DNA of 12,484 nucleotides, from assembly GCA_013043915.1 (NCBI GenBank), contig JABEVH010000300.1, positions 1 to 12,484 on the forward strand, in the 5' to 3' direction. Positions 5,889 through 12,484 of this stretch are shown piece by piece. The translations under genes and the position numbers were made by a program. Under the pieces are notes generated by a model. The model ran no database searches and was not told the DNA's origin. It was given only the letters and a program-made list of their open reading frames with translations. The first letter of the stretch is position 1. Each line of letters begins with the position of its first letter. The DNA comes from Pseudomonadales bacterium. GTDB lineage: Bacteria > Pseudomonadota > Gammaproteobacteria > Pseudomonadales > Moraxellaceae.

Positions 5889-7991
5889 TCAGTGACCAAT
5901 CATAAACAACGGCACAAATGCCACAATGACCAAGCCGATTGACATCACGATAACAGGAACTATCCAGCGTTCATAGCGACGGAAAAAACGAAGATTTTTG
6001 ACTTCAGCATCAGCTTTTTCAATTTCTTCTTCTCCTACGACATGACGTGTCAGCAGTTGGTTCAATGCCACCGGTGGCAACAGATAGCCTAGTTCAAAGG
6101 CGACCAGCACCATCATCCAGAAATGAACAGGATCTATACCCGCTTTGTAGGCGATGGGAGCCAAGGTGCTTGATACCAGTATGACCGCCCCAAAGGGGTC
6201 CATAAACATACCCACCAAGACTTTCGTTACCACCAGGAAGCTCATCGCTACCCAGATATTCGGGAAATGTGTGGGAGCCAGATCCATGATGCCTGAACGC
6301 GATACTAAACCACCCATGGTCAGGCTCAAGGCCATCAGCATGATTAGCGCACCAATATGTCCTGTGGTTTCATTGGTGGCAAACCGGATCGATCGTTCCA
6401 ATCCCTGACGACGATTACGCTTTTTAGGTGGGGTTTTATCGTGCGGATTACGGCGTAGCTTATCAAACATGACCAAGACCAGCATGATGATAGGCATGAT
6501 CACCGGAGCTGTAAACTCATTCAGCGGCGTATCGAGCAGCAGGCGATAGCTCAGAACGACTAAGCCGATGATAATGACGTAAGGGATGACGGGGACACAG
6601 TTGCGTATCATGCCGGGTATGGCTATTCCAGGTCGCTCAATCTTGACGCGATGCGTTCTGTGTATCTGGGAAACGGTAAAGAACAGAGTTGACGTGAGTA
6701 TAAACACCCAGAAACCCCAATGAAACAAGGCCGCTGTGGTAACTTCCTTGTTTAGTGCAGCAATCAATACAACGAGCAGGCAGGGGCGTAACACGACACC
6801 CAGAGAACCTGACATCGCCGTAGCAGCAAGGGCGAATTGACGGCTGCCGCCAGCCTGTTTCACTTCATTATAGATCAGGGGGCCTGCGGCGATCACAAAA
6901 ATCCCTGAAGCGCCGGTATAAGCGGTGGGGACCGCTGCAGCCAGCAGAATGATATAGGTCAGCATTTCAGGGGAGAATTTCCAGGGACGTAGTATGTCCA
7001 GGAAAAGATCCACGACGCGCGACTGTTTAAGCAGCATGCCAGTCCATATGTAGAGCGAAAGGTTCAGGAAGATGGAGGAAAGGTCCATCATCTGGTTCAT
7101 ATAAATGGAGAGAGCAGGGTGATCGCCTCGCGTCAAAAAGAAAATGCTGCCATTGATCGCCATAAAGGCATAGATCGGAATGGACAGTAGTGCCTTTCCC
7201 AGAGTTCCACCTGGTTGAGCATGGGCGGGTGTTCGGAATATTTGAGCGAAGCTCACCAGGGTCAGCAGGCTGAACATGGTGATCCAGGTATAAAAAATCC
7301 AGGGTTTGTCCACAGGTACGCCCGAGTTCAGGTCAACCATAAGATGACTGACACAGGAGAATATCAGCAGCGCATTGGCGATAACCATGGCGATGGCCTG
7401 CACTTTAAAGTCAAGTGCCGTGCGTGCAGGTCGCAAGGTAATATGGTGGAACCCCAGGGTTGTTGTCATCGAGGCGAAAAACACGATAAGCAGTAACAAC
7501 AGGGGACGGTTATCCATGCCAAAATGAAACAGCCAAAAGAATGCAGTTTCAAAAGTGCGATAGGCGCGCAGGCCGGGGGTAATGTGCTGGATGATCTTGT
7601 TATAGATGACATGCCGTTCACGGCACTGGTCAAGAGACGTCTGCACCGATTGACGTACCGCTTGAGGATCAGCCGGCGAAGAGGCAAACAGCGAACCGAA
7701 ATCATCGCTGCCGCTAGATGACTTGGTGGCAGCTATCTGTTTGGCGACTTCTGTATCAATATTGGCATTGGGTTCGCAGTTTGGCTTGGTGGGGTTAGCG
7801 CGCATCATAAAATACTGAACACCAGCGACAGGATCGCCAAATATCTTTTCCCCCATACGCAACAACTGGCCATGGAACATTTCTCCGGTTCCTATGACGA
7901 GCGTCAGCAGCAGTAACACAAACATAGGCAGACTGGACAGCCATTCACCCACTGTTCGATTTAACAGCACTGGTTTTGCAGAGTGCATCAT
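5889..7991 (-). CDS. TRAP-type transporter permease, DctM-like with extra N-terminal helices (possible QM fusion)
   Basis: An inner-membrane secondary transporter subunit that would import a solute, often an organic acid, with sodium and a periplasmic binding protein. The 700 residues far exceed a plain DctM (about 430). One helix (18-36) is followed by a ~110-residue hydrophilic region with Cys72 and Cys123. Three or more helices (about 150-252) follow, which could be a fused DctQ-like part. DctM features come next: PTAYTGASGIFVIAAG (355-370) then GGSRQFALAATAMSGSLGVVL, and in the second half MDPFGAVILVSSTLAPI (597-613) and GIDPVHFWMM with LLPPVALNQL (618-646). A basic loop (about 510-535) splits the halves. 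Two ATGs stand in tandem at the start, after AAGGGA (7996-8001). No DctP binding-protein gene is in the window, so partner and substrate are unknown. Confidence 0.88.
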   Translation of the reverse strand: MMHSAKPVLLNRTVGEWLSSLPMFVLLLLTLVIGTGEMFHGQLLRMGEKIFGDPVAGVQYFMMRANPTKPNCEPNANIDTEVAKQIAATKSSSGSDDFGSLFASSPADPQAVRQSVQTSLDQCRERHVIYNKIIQHITPGLRAYRTFETAFFWLFHFGMDNRPLLLLLIVFFASMTTTLGFHHITLRPARTALDFKVQAIAMVIANALLIFSCVSHLMVDLNSGVPVDKPWIFYTWITMFSLLTLVSFAQIFRTPAHAQPGGTLGKALLSIPIYAFMAINGSIFFLTRGDHPALSIYMNQMMDLSSIFLNLSLYIWTGMLLKQSRVVDLFLDILRPWKFSPEMLTYIILLAAAVPTAYTGASGIFVIAAGPLIYNEVKQAGGSRQFALAATAMSGSLGVVLRPCLLVVLIAALNKEVTTAALFHWGFWVFILTSTLFFTVSQIHRTHRVKIERPGIAIPGMIRNCVPVIPYVIIIGLVVLSYRLLLDTPLNEFTAPVIMPIIMLVLVMFDKLRRNPHDKTPPKKRNRRQGLERSIRFATNETTGHIGALIMLMALSLTMGGLVSRSGIMDLAPTHFPNIWVAMSFLVVTKVLVGMFMDPFGAVILVSSTLAPIAYKAGIDPVHFWMMVLVAFELGYLLPPVALNQLLTRHVVGEEEIEKADAEVKNLRFFRRYERWIVPVIVMSIGLVIVAFVPLFMIGH

Positions 7992-8001
7992 TCATCCCTT
8001 T

Positions 8002-8013
8002 TTGTTATAACAA
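8002..8013. promoter_or_regulatory. Perfect 12-bp palindrome next to the TRAP ribosome binding site
   Basis: TTGTTATAACAA reads the same on both strands and abuts the minus-strand AAGGGA ribosome binding site of the TRAP gene. It could be an operator, or its TATAAC could be a -10 element, but no matching -35 is evident. Confidence 0.35.
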
Positions 8014-8115
8014 CGTTCAATGTCACCCAGCTTGGTGCATCCAGACGGGTGCTGGGCGCGCTGATGATAAAGCCATGTGCGTATCTCGACCACTGCCGTG
8101 CATCAAAATTTTTAG

Positions 8116-8133
8116 GAAATTTTATAAATTTTC
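8116..8133. promoter_or_regulatory. AT-rich near-palindrome in the divergent spacer
   Basis: GAAATTTTATAAATTTTC is an 18-bp inverted repeat with one mismatched pair, made almost only of A and T. It contains a minus-strand TATAAA that could be a -10 box for the TRAP gene, though the -35 would be poor. It may instead be a bending or nucleoid-protein site. Confidence 0.35.
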
Positions 8134-8181
8134 TGCATTAACCCGCATCGAACACGCATTCTAGGGGAGTTATGGTTTGAC

Positions 8182-8199
8182 GTCACTGACGTAAGTGAC
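8182..8199. promoter_or_regulatory. 18-bp near-perfect palindrome, operator candidate
   Basis: GTCACTGACGTAAGTGAC is an inverted repeat with a single mismatched base pair around a central ACGT. It lies 118 bp upstream of the first START gene and about 190 bp from the TRAP start. The size and symmetry suit a dimeric repressor or activator. The same stretch also reads as TGAC repeats 9 bp apart (8178, 8187, 8196). Confidence 0.45.
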
Positions 8200-8317
8200 C
8201 AAAAATGTAGTCCATTAGTGTCATGTGTCAGATACATTTTGTCATCACTTTGCGGGTGTACATGGGCAGCAATAGCAGTGAAAATAGCGCCCGATCAAGC
8301 TGGGTCAGGGTATAGGC

Positions 8318-9007
8318 ATGAGTGGGCAATGGAAATGGCTGGCTACGGCGGTCATGGTGACAGCTGTCGGTGATACGTGGGTGTGGGCAGGACCCCCTCC
8401 TGAGCCCGTGGGTCCTTGGCAGCAGGTGATTAACAGTCCGGAGACGGATATTGTGATTGCCACCCGTGCCATACAGGGTACCAATATTCGGGAATTTACT
8501 GCCGAGACTACGGTTAAAAGCTCACTAGCGGGACTCGTGGCACTCATTGAGGACACGGACAACTTGCCTAACTGGATGCATCGTATCGGTCGCGTGGATA
8601 TCGTGCATCGCCAGGATGATCACGATTTGACTGCTTATACGGTGATCAAAGCGCCTTGGCCGTTACATGATCGTGATACCTATCTCCATACCCACCTGTT
8701 TCAGGATAGTAAAACAGGCACAGTTACTATCAGTAGTGTGAGTGAGCCCGGAGGTCCTGGTTTGCAGCCGGGATGTATTCGCATGCCGGAAATGGATACC
8801 GACTGGATATTTCAACCCCTGTCAGGTCGCCGCGTGAAGGTGACGTTCAGGGGCTTTGGATTGCCAGGAGGTGTGGTGCCGGATTGGGCAGTCAATTTAG
8901 TGGTTACTGATCTGCCCTACGGCAGTTTGCGTAATTTAAAATGGCAAATTCAACGTCAAAAGTACCAAAATTCTCATTTTGATGCTATCAAGGAAGTCAA
9001 CCCATGA
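8318..9007 (+). CDS. Exported START-domain (SRPBCC) protein, first of a tandem pair
   Basis: A 229-residue protein with a probable Sec signal peptide (about 1-24, ending VWAG before PPP) and one START-like domain from about 40 to 215. START/SRPBCC domains form a hydrophobic pocket that binds lipids or other non-polar ligands; the ligand here is unknown. Recognisable elements are VKSSLAGLVALIEDTDNLPNW (66-86), the family's W-P-x-x-D-R-D motif as APWPLHDRD (112-120), and the C-terminal helix beginning LPYGSLRNLKWQI (199-211). The following gene encodes a clear paralogue and overlaps it by 4 bp (ATGA), so the two are co-translated. AGGG 7 nt before the ATG supports the start. No enzyme motifs are seen. 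A role in envelope lipid handling is inference. Confidence 0.85.
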   Translation: MSGQWKWLATAVMVTAVGDTWVWAGPPPEPVGPWQQVINSPETDIVIATRAIQGTNIREFTAETTVKSSLAGLVALIEDTDNLPNWMHRIGRVDIVHRQDDHDLTAYTVIKAPWPLHDRDTYLHTHLFQDSKTGTVTISSVSEPGGPGLQPGCIRMPEMDTDWIFQPLSGRRVKVTFRGFGLPGGVVPDWAVNLVVTDLPYGSLRNLKWQIQRQKYQNSHFDAIKEVNP

Positions 9008-9657
9008 AGTTGTGGTTAATGATGTGTGCAGGGTTCCTCGCTGCTGAGGGCGTTCACGCCTCCGATTGGAAACTTGCTCGTGATCGACATGGTGTTCAGG
9101 TTTGGAAGGCCGAAGTTGCTGATTCTCCTGTGGAGGCTTTTAAAGCCAGGACCGTGGTGCATAGTAGCCTGTCGGGATTGCTGGCCTTGTTTTACGATGT
9201 GCAGGATGCTCCGCGCTGGATAGACCGTTGTTCGCGGGTTCAGGCTTTGCAGCGTAATGACGCCCAGCATGAATATACCTTGCTGATGGAGACTAACATG
9301 CCCTGGCCTGTCACGGACCGTGATGCGGTCATGAAGGGGCACTGGCGCCAGGACCCAGTTACGCTAACCTTGCATTTGCGGGCGGGTGATGCTGATTCTG
9401 CCATTTTCCCGCCTAGGCCTGCGTTTGTGCGTACTCGAGAATTACGATCAAATTGGACATTTAAGCCCCTGGGTCATGGGGATGTGGAGGTGACTACCGA
9501 GGGTCATGTCAACCCTGAAGGTCATTTGCCAGCATGGGTGATCAATATTGTGTTGGAAGAGTCTCCTTACAATACCATGCGCAATCTCCAGACCATCATC
9601 GAGGAGCCTCAGTTCCAGAAGGCACATATGCCTGGTGTTACTGAGCCGGCACCATGA
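9004..9657 (+). CDS. Exported START-domain (SRPBCC) protein, second of a tandem pair
   Basis: A 217-residue protein with a signal peptide (1-19, cleavage after VHA) and a START domain over about 20-205. It aligns by eye along its length with the preceding protein: VVHSSLSGLLALFYDVQDAPRW (51-72) against VKSSLAGLVALIEDTDNLPNW, MPWPVTDRD (99-107) against APWPLHDRD, and ESPYNTMRNLQ against LPYGSLRNLK. The pair therefore arose by duplication, perhaps giving two periplasmic lipid carriers with different ligands or a heterodimer. Its ATG overlaps the previous stop (ATGA), indicating translational coupling. Cys8 is too near the N-terminus for a lipobox. Its TGA directly abuts the stop of the convergent phosphodiesterase gene; together they form TGATCA (9655-9660). 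Confidence 0.87.
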   Translation: MKLWLMMCAGFLAAEGVHASDWKLARDRHGVQVWKAEVADSPVEAFKARTVVHSSLSGLLALFYDVQDAPRWIDRCSRVQALQRNDAQHEYTLLMETNMPWPVTDRDAVMKGHWRQDPVTLTLHLRAGDADSAIFPPRPAFVRTRELRSNWTFKPLGHGDVEVTTEGHVNPEGHLPAWVINIVLEESPYNTMRNLQTIIEEPQFQKAHMPGVTEPAP

Positions 9658-10404
9658 TCAGCCCAAGGCAGGTTGTCTGCAGTCTACCAGTGTGTTTAGG
9701 GCTAGCGTGGGTTGATCAGTGATCAGCGAGTGTATGCCCCAGGACGCTAGTTCACGCATGCGTTCAGGGTCATTGACTGTCCAGGTTGAGATGATCAGTC
9801 CAGCTGCATGAGCGGCTTGGATCAGGGGGGGGGCGCAAAGTTGTTGTTGCGGCCCTAGGATTAGGCATCCTAATCGTTGTGCAAGTTCAACCGGGTTGCC
9901 GGGAAATTTTTCATCGAATAGTAATCCTCGTTGTATCTCGGGAGCATCCTGACGCAGGGCTTGCAGGTAAAGGGGATTAAATGATGTGCTGATACAGCGA
10001 TCTATAAGGTTAAAGTGTCGTATCAATCCAGGGAGTTGAGCTACGACGGCTTCTACGTCAGAGGATAGGGTAGCCTTAACCTCGAATTGAATATGCTCAA
10101 AATCCTGCAGTTCACGCATGACATCGACAAGATCAGGTATGCCCTCGCGCACTGGCCAGGAGGGGAAATGCAGGTGACAGGCATCCATGGCAGCTAATTC
10201 AAGCGCGGTGAAATCATGCACGTTGCCCTCTTGACCTGTTGTGCGTTGCAGATCAGTGTCATGTATAACGACCAGTTCCCCGTTGCGCGCGACCTGTATG
10301 TCCAGTTCAACACGTAGAATCCCCAAAGAACGCAGATGGCGAAAACCACCCAACGTGTTTTCTGGGGCTTCGGCGCGGGCACCACGGTGACCTATGACCA
10401 GCAT
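9658..10404 (-). CDS. Glycerophosphodiester phosphodiesterase (GDPD), cytosolic UgpQ-like
   Basis: Hydrolyses glycerophosphodiesters to glycerol-3-phosphate and an alcohol in phospholipid turnover. From the chosen ATG (10402-10404) the protein has 248 residues, as UgpQ does (about 247), with no signal peptide. GDPD residues are all visible: IGHRGAR with His6 and Arg7, APENT (13-17), VELDIQ with Glu33 and Asp35, VIHD with His48 and Asp49, FEVK with Lys110, and the C-terminal STWTVND and LITDQP. The frame runs open upstream to 10563, but the extra residues overlap the exported-protein gene and are not GDPD-like, so the internal start is preferred. A weak GGAT precedes it. It begins 4 bp after the stop of the upstream small gene, implying one operon. 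Residues about 191-194 are encoded across a run of nine C (G on the plus strand, 9825-9833). Confidence 0.95.
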   Translation of the reverse strand: MLVIGHRGARAEAPENTLGGFRHLRSLGILRVELDIQVARNGELVVIHDTDLQRTTGQEGNVHDFTALELAAMDACHLHFPSWPVREGIPDLVDVMRELQDFEHIQFEVKATLSSDVEAVVAQLPGLIRHFNLIDRCISTSFNPLYLQALRQDAPEIQRGLLFDEKFPGNPVELAQRLGCLILGPQQQLCAPPLIQAAHAAGLIISTWTVNDPERMRELASWGIHSLITDQPTLALNTLVDCRQPALG

Positions 10405-10408
10405 GAGT

Positions 10409-10654
10409 TTATCCGTGAGCAGGGGGCGTAGCTGGTACCAAAACTGTATCGATGACGTAGTCGTCCTGAAAATACACCACATAGCCAGGATAAACCCAGC
10501 GCACGATGGGAGGATTGCCCACGGCAGGCAATTTTTCCTTAGGCTCACCAAACTTGAGGGCAACGCTAGTCATCACCATGCCGCGTTCAGGGGTATCGAC
10601 TGCAAGTACTTGAAAGCTCCAGAGCAGAGCCAATAATGTCACGATTATTTTCAT
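10409..10654 (-). CDS. Small exported protein with BamE/SmpA-like pattern
   Basis: An 81-residue protein with a clear signal peptide (1-18, FQVLA then VDTPERG), leaving about 62 periplasmic residues. The mature part reads GMVMTSVALKFGEP (25-38), resembling the GM-x-x-x-V-x-x-x-x-GxP helix of BamE/SmpA-type domains. It continues with PPIVRWVYPGYVVYFQDDYVI (48-68), a likely beta hairpin. It has no lipobox cysteine, so it would be soluble. It is the first gene of a pair with the phosphodiesterase 4 bp downstream. No clear Shine-Dalgarno stands before the ATG, although GGAGGCAGGAGGG occurs further upstream. The function is unknown and the BamE resemblance is only by pattern. Similar small proteins beside GDPD genes are, from memory, common in pseudomonads. 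Confidence 0.75.
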   Translation of the reverse strand: MKIIVTLLALLWSFQVLAVDTPERGMVMTSVALKFGEPKEKLPAVGNPPIVRWVYPGYVVYFQDDYVIDTVLVPATPPAHG

Positions 10655-10795
10655 AGATCATCATCAGGGGGGATAATTAAGCCTATCGCCCTCCTGCCTC
10701 CTTAGTACGTTGTTTGTAACGAGATAATCGCCTAGATCTTAGGGGGTGTCGCTGGCTTGTGCAAGGCCAGATCAATGCTCAATGGTTTTTGCAAT
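10655..10795. other. Spacer between PilZ gene and small exported-protein gene
   Basis: This 141-bp gap contains a small hairpin CTGGC/GCCAG (10752-10770) without a T run, and a minus-strand TAATTAT (10674-10680) that may be the -10 of the downstream pair. There is also a purine-rich GGAGGCAGGAGGG with no start codon at a usable distance. Nothing is decisive. Confidence 0.3.
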
Positions 10796-11347
10796 CTACT
10801 CCTTATGTGCCTGGCGTATGACCAGACGGCAAATTGCTTGTCGGTCGGGTTCTCGTAGCGCCACAAACTCAATTCCCAGCGTATAATCCCCCCCATGATG
10901 GCGAACATGGACGACGCGCCCCGTGGCACTGATACAAAGAGAGGCGTCATGACTTTGCAGTAAAAGATGCAGGCCCTGTCCGACTGGAAGAGCCTGTGGG
11001 AATTGCAAGCTGAGGCCGCCTTCACTGATGTTGCGAGCTAGGGCGGTTTCACCGGGAAGATCAGGTATCAAGGAGCTGGCTAATAAATGAAGTTTTCTGT
11101 CCAGAACCTGAAGGTATTGTGCGGTGGCTCGAGATTCGCTGTTGATGGTTCGCAACAGATGCCGTTGTTCAGCATCCAGGTCCAGCATACGATGGGCAAG
11201 ATGAAAATAGGCTGGCAGGGCAAATTCGTCAGCATAGGGGTCAAGGTCAAGTTGGTTGGCATCCAAGATGCTCCACTGCACACGCAGCATTTGCTGCGAT
11301 CTATGCAGTTGACGTCGTTCATGCGCAGCTTCCTTGGACTGGGACAT
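10796..11347 (-). CDS. PilZ-domain protein (Pseudomonas PA2989-like)
   Basis: A 183-residue cytoplasmic protein with a C-terminal PilZ domain, the usual cyclic-di-GMP receptor module, over about 95-178. The N-x-S-x-x-G motif is present as RNISEGGLSLQF (Asn106, Ser108, Gly111), followed by beta strands LHLLLQ, ATGRVVHVRH and YTLGIEFVAL. The partner R-x-x-x-R motif normally sits about 25-35 residues before. The only good match, RRQLHR (Arg12, Arg16), is about 90 residues upstream, separated by a predominantly helical stretch (about 38-95). Binding may thus be non-canonical or lost. AGGA 7 nt before the ATG supports the start. It is divergent from lolC with a 39-bp gap, matching a Pseudomonas arrangement as I recall it. 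The downstream target is unknown. Confidence 0.85.
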   Translation of the reverse strand: MSQSKEAAHERRQLHRSQQMLRVQWSILDANQLDLDPYADEFALPAYFHLAHRMLDLDAEQRHLLRTINSESRATAQYLQVLDRKLHLLASSLIPDLPGETALARNISEGGLSLQFPQALPVGQGLHLLLQSHDASLCISATGRVVHVRHHGGDYTLGIEFVALREPDRQAICRLVIRQAHKE

Positions 11348-11386
11348 GGTATTTCCTGCTTTCGTGATGATGGTTTAGAGTAGCTC

Positions 11387-12484
11387 ATGTATAAACCGCT
11401 TTCTCTTTTTATAGGCCTGCGTTACACCAGGGCTCGCCGCCGCAATCATTTTATTTCATTTATATCGCTGACTTCCATCCTTGGCTTAATGTTAGGTGTG
11501 GGGGTGATGATCACGGTATTGTCGGTGATGAATGGCTTTGATCATGAATTGCGTACACGTATTCTGGGTATGGTGCCGCAAGCGACGATCAATGCCTATC
11601 AACCCATTGAAGACTGGCCATCCCTGGCCAGGCTGGCATCGAAAAATCCACAGGTAGAAGCCTCTGCTCCCTTTATTCAGATGCAAGGCATGCTGACGGC
11701 ACAGGGGAATGTCACGGGTGCTGTCGTCACCGGTGTGCTGCCTGATGCGGAGCGCAAGGTTTCCATTGTTGATACCGCCATGACGCAGGGGCATCTGGCC
11801 AATTTGCAGAGCGATCAATTTGGCATTGTATTGGGAGCCGGTCTAGCCAGTAGTTTGGGGGTTGGGCCAGGGGACAAAGTCATGTTGGTTTTACCGGAAG
11901 CTTCATTGTCACCGGCAGGGGTTATTCCCCGGTTTAAACGATTTACTGTCGTAGGCGTTTTCAAGGTAGGCGCCGAGGTGGACAGTTCACTGGCCTATAT
12001 ACATCTTGATGACGCTGCGCGCATGTTGCGTATGCAGGGTCAGGTTCAGGGTTTACGGCTTAAGCTCAAGGATCTCTTTCAGGCCCCTGAAGTGACTCGC
12101 CAGATCCTGGGGCATTTGTCAGAGAACTTTTATGGCAGTACCTGGGAAGAAAGTCAGGGTAATCTGTTCAGTGCTATCCAGATGGAAAAAACCATGATGG
12201 GTTTGCTGTTGTTTTTGATCGTCGCTGTGGCAGCTTTCAATATTGTATCTAGCCTAGTGATGGTAGTTACTGATAAGAAGGCTGATATTGCTATCCTGCG
12301 TACTTTAGGAGCTAGTCCTGAGACCGTTCAGCGTATTTTTATGGTACAAGGCAGTTTTATTGGTTTGGTAGGTACCGGTATGGGGGTTGTGCTTGGCGTT
12401 ACCTTGGCGTTGACCATCAGTGGCATCATCAACGGTATTCAAAAGATATTCGGGCTTAATCTGTTTGCTGCCTATTTCGTTGAC
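11387..12484 (+). CDS. lolC: Lipoprotein-releasing ABC transporter permease LolC/LolE (3' end outside window)
   Basis: Inner-membrane permease of the LolCDE complex, which extracts outer-membrane lipoproteins and passes them to LolA. 366 codons are visible, against about 410 usual, with no stop before the right edge. Family hallmarks are the N-terminal FIGLRYTRARRRNHFISFIS followed by the first membrane helix and VMNGFDHELRTRILG. Next comes a periplasmic MacB-like domain (about 50-265) with VVTGVLPD and GIVLGAGLA, then an FtsX helix (LLLFLIVAVAAFNIVSSLVM). The cytoplasmic coupling loop TDKKADIAILRTLGASPETV, which contacts the LolD ATPase, precedes another helix. The ATG follows a weak GAG ribosome site. 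LolC and LolE are hard to separate by sequence; position at the start of a rightward unit favours lolC with lolD following. Confidence 0.95.
   Translation, partial: MYKPLSLFIGLRYTRARRRNHFISFISLTSILGLMLGVGVMITVLSVMNGFDHELRTRILGMVPQATINAYQPIEDWPSLARLASKNPQVEASAPFIQMQGMLTAQGNVTGAVVTGVLPDAERKVSIVDTAMTQGHLANLQSDQFGIVLGAGLASSLGVGPGDKVMLVLPEASLSPAGVIPRFKRFTVVGVFKVGAEVDSSLAYIHLDDAARMLRMQGQVQGLRLKLKDLFQAPEVTRQILGHLSENFYGSTWEESQGNLFSAIQMEKTMMGLLLFLIVAVAAFNIVSSLVMVVTDKKADIAILRTLGASPETVQRIFMVQGSFIGLVGTGMGVVLGVTLALTISGIINGIQKIFGLNLFAAYFVD

Larger units (their letters stand above)
7992..8317. other. Divergent intergenic regulatory region, TRAP permease / START pair
   Basis: This 326-bp spacer holds no credible gene. 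Next to the TRAP gene is its Shine-Dalgarno (7996-8001), then a perfect palindrome TTGTTATAACAA (8002-8013) and a small hairpin GCATCC-AGAC-GGGTGC (8037-8052). A very AT-rich near-palindrome lies at 8116-8133, and a strong GTCACT/AGTGAC near-palindrome at 8182-8199. TGTCA occurs three times at 8219, 8226 and 8240. An AGGG (8307-8310) 7 nt before the ATG serves the first START gene. I find no clear consensus -35/-10 pair for either direction. Confidence 0.6.

Noticed and set aside
8305..8562. Minus-strand 85-residue frame opposite the first START gene
   Set aside because: Low-complexity composition, no start signal, and fully overlapped by a well-supported gene.
9713..9725. Two TGATCA palindromes 7 bp apart near the stop of the GDPD gene
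   Set aside because: They encode the conserved LITDQP motif of GDPD, so codon constraint explains them.
9658..10563. Full 301-residue open frame as the GDPD gene
   Set aside because: The first 53 residues overlap the small exported-protein gene in another frame and show no GDPD features. The HRG motif follows the internal ATG at 10404 as in UgpQ.
10752..10770. CTGGC/GCCAG hairpin as PilZ gene terminator
   Set aside because: Short stem and no T run on either strand.
1..12484. Defence system, prophage, insertion sequence, CRISPR array or tRNA
   Set aside because: No transposase, integrase, repeat-spacer pattern, cloverleaf or toxin-antitoxin pair could be recognised. RecQ here is the housekeeping form, with complete Zn and HRDC domains.

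Overview
This window looks like core chromosome of a gammaproteobacterium, most likely Pseudomonadales or Oceanospirillales-like. The base composition appears close to balanced (judged by eye, not computed). The right end carries lolC, a PilZ protein, a small exported protein and a glycerophosphodiester phosphodiesterase. From memory, Pseudomonas has a similar arrangement around the PA2988-PA2990 loci. I see no tRNA, rRNA, CRISPR array, insertion sequence, prophage or integrase.

Left block (1-2835): a class I methyltransferase resembling the FAM173/ATPSCKMT lysine-methyltransferase group runs in from the left edge. It converges on and overlaps a yaiI (UPF0178) gene, which overlaps the end of recQ. 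yaiI and recQ are read leftward and are probably one transcript.

Electrophile-stress block (2836-4680): a NemR-type TetR repressor and an Old Yellow Enzyme (NemA type) form a rightward nemRA unit. NemR keeps Cys106 and Lys175. A TAGAC-N5-GTCTA palindrome lies between the -35 and -10 of the predicted nemR promoter, and a degenerate copy lies just before nemA.

Membrane and ligase block (4662-7991, leftward): a 700-residue TRAP-type permease with extra N-terminal helices is followed, 78 bp on, by a protein of unassigned function whose motif order suggests a circularly permuted ATP-grasp enzyme. Its 3' end overlaps nemA. A perfect 13-bp inverted repeat inside its coding sequence is placed to act as the nemA-side terminator. 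No TRAP substrate-binding protein gene is visible.

Spacer and START pair (7992-9657): a 326-bp divergent spacer holds several palindromes. It precedes two translationally coupled paralogous genes for exported START-domain proteins.

Right block (9658-12484): a cytosolic-type GDPD gene with a nine-base G/C tract in its coding sequence, a small BamE-like exported protein, a PilZ protein with unusual motif spacing, and the divergent 5' part of lolC (cut by the right edge).

All three convergent gene pairs overlap or abut at their stop codons, so terminators must lie inside the opposing genes. The strongest leads for new biology are the permuted ATP-grasp/TRAP pair, the dual-use hairpin and the tandem START proteins. 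I do not see an obvious defence or mobile system.
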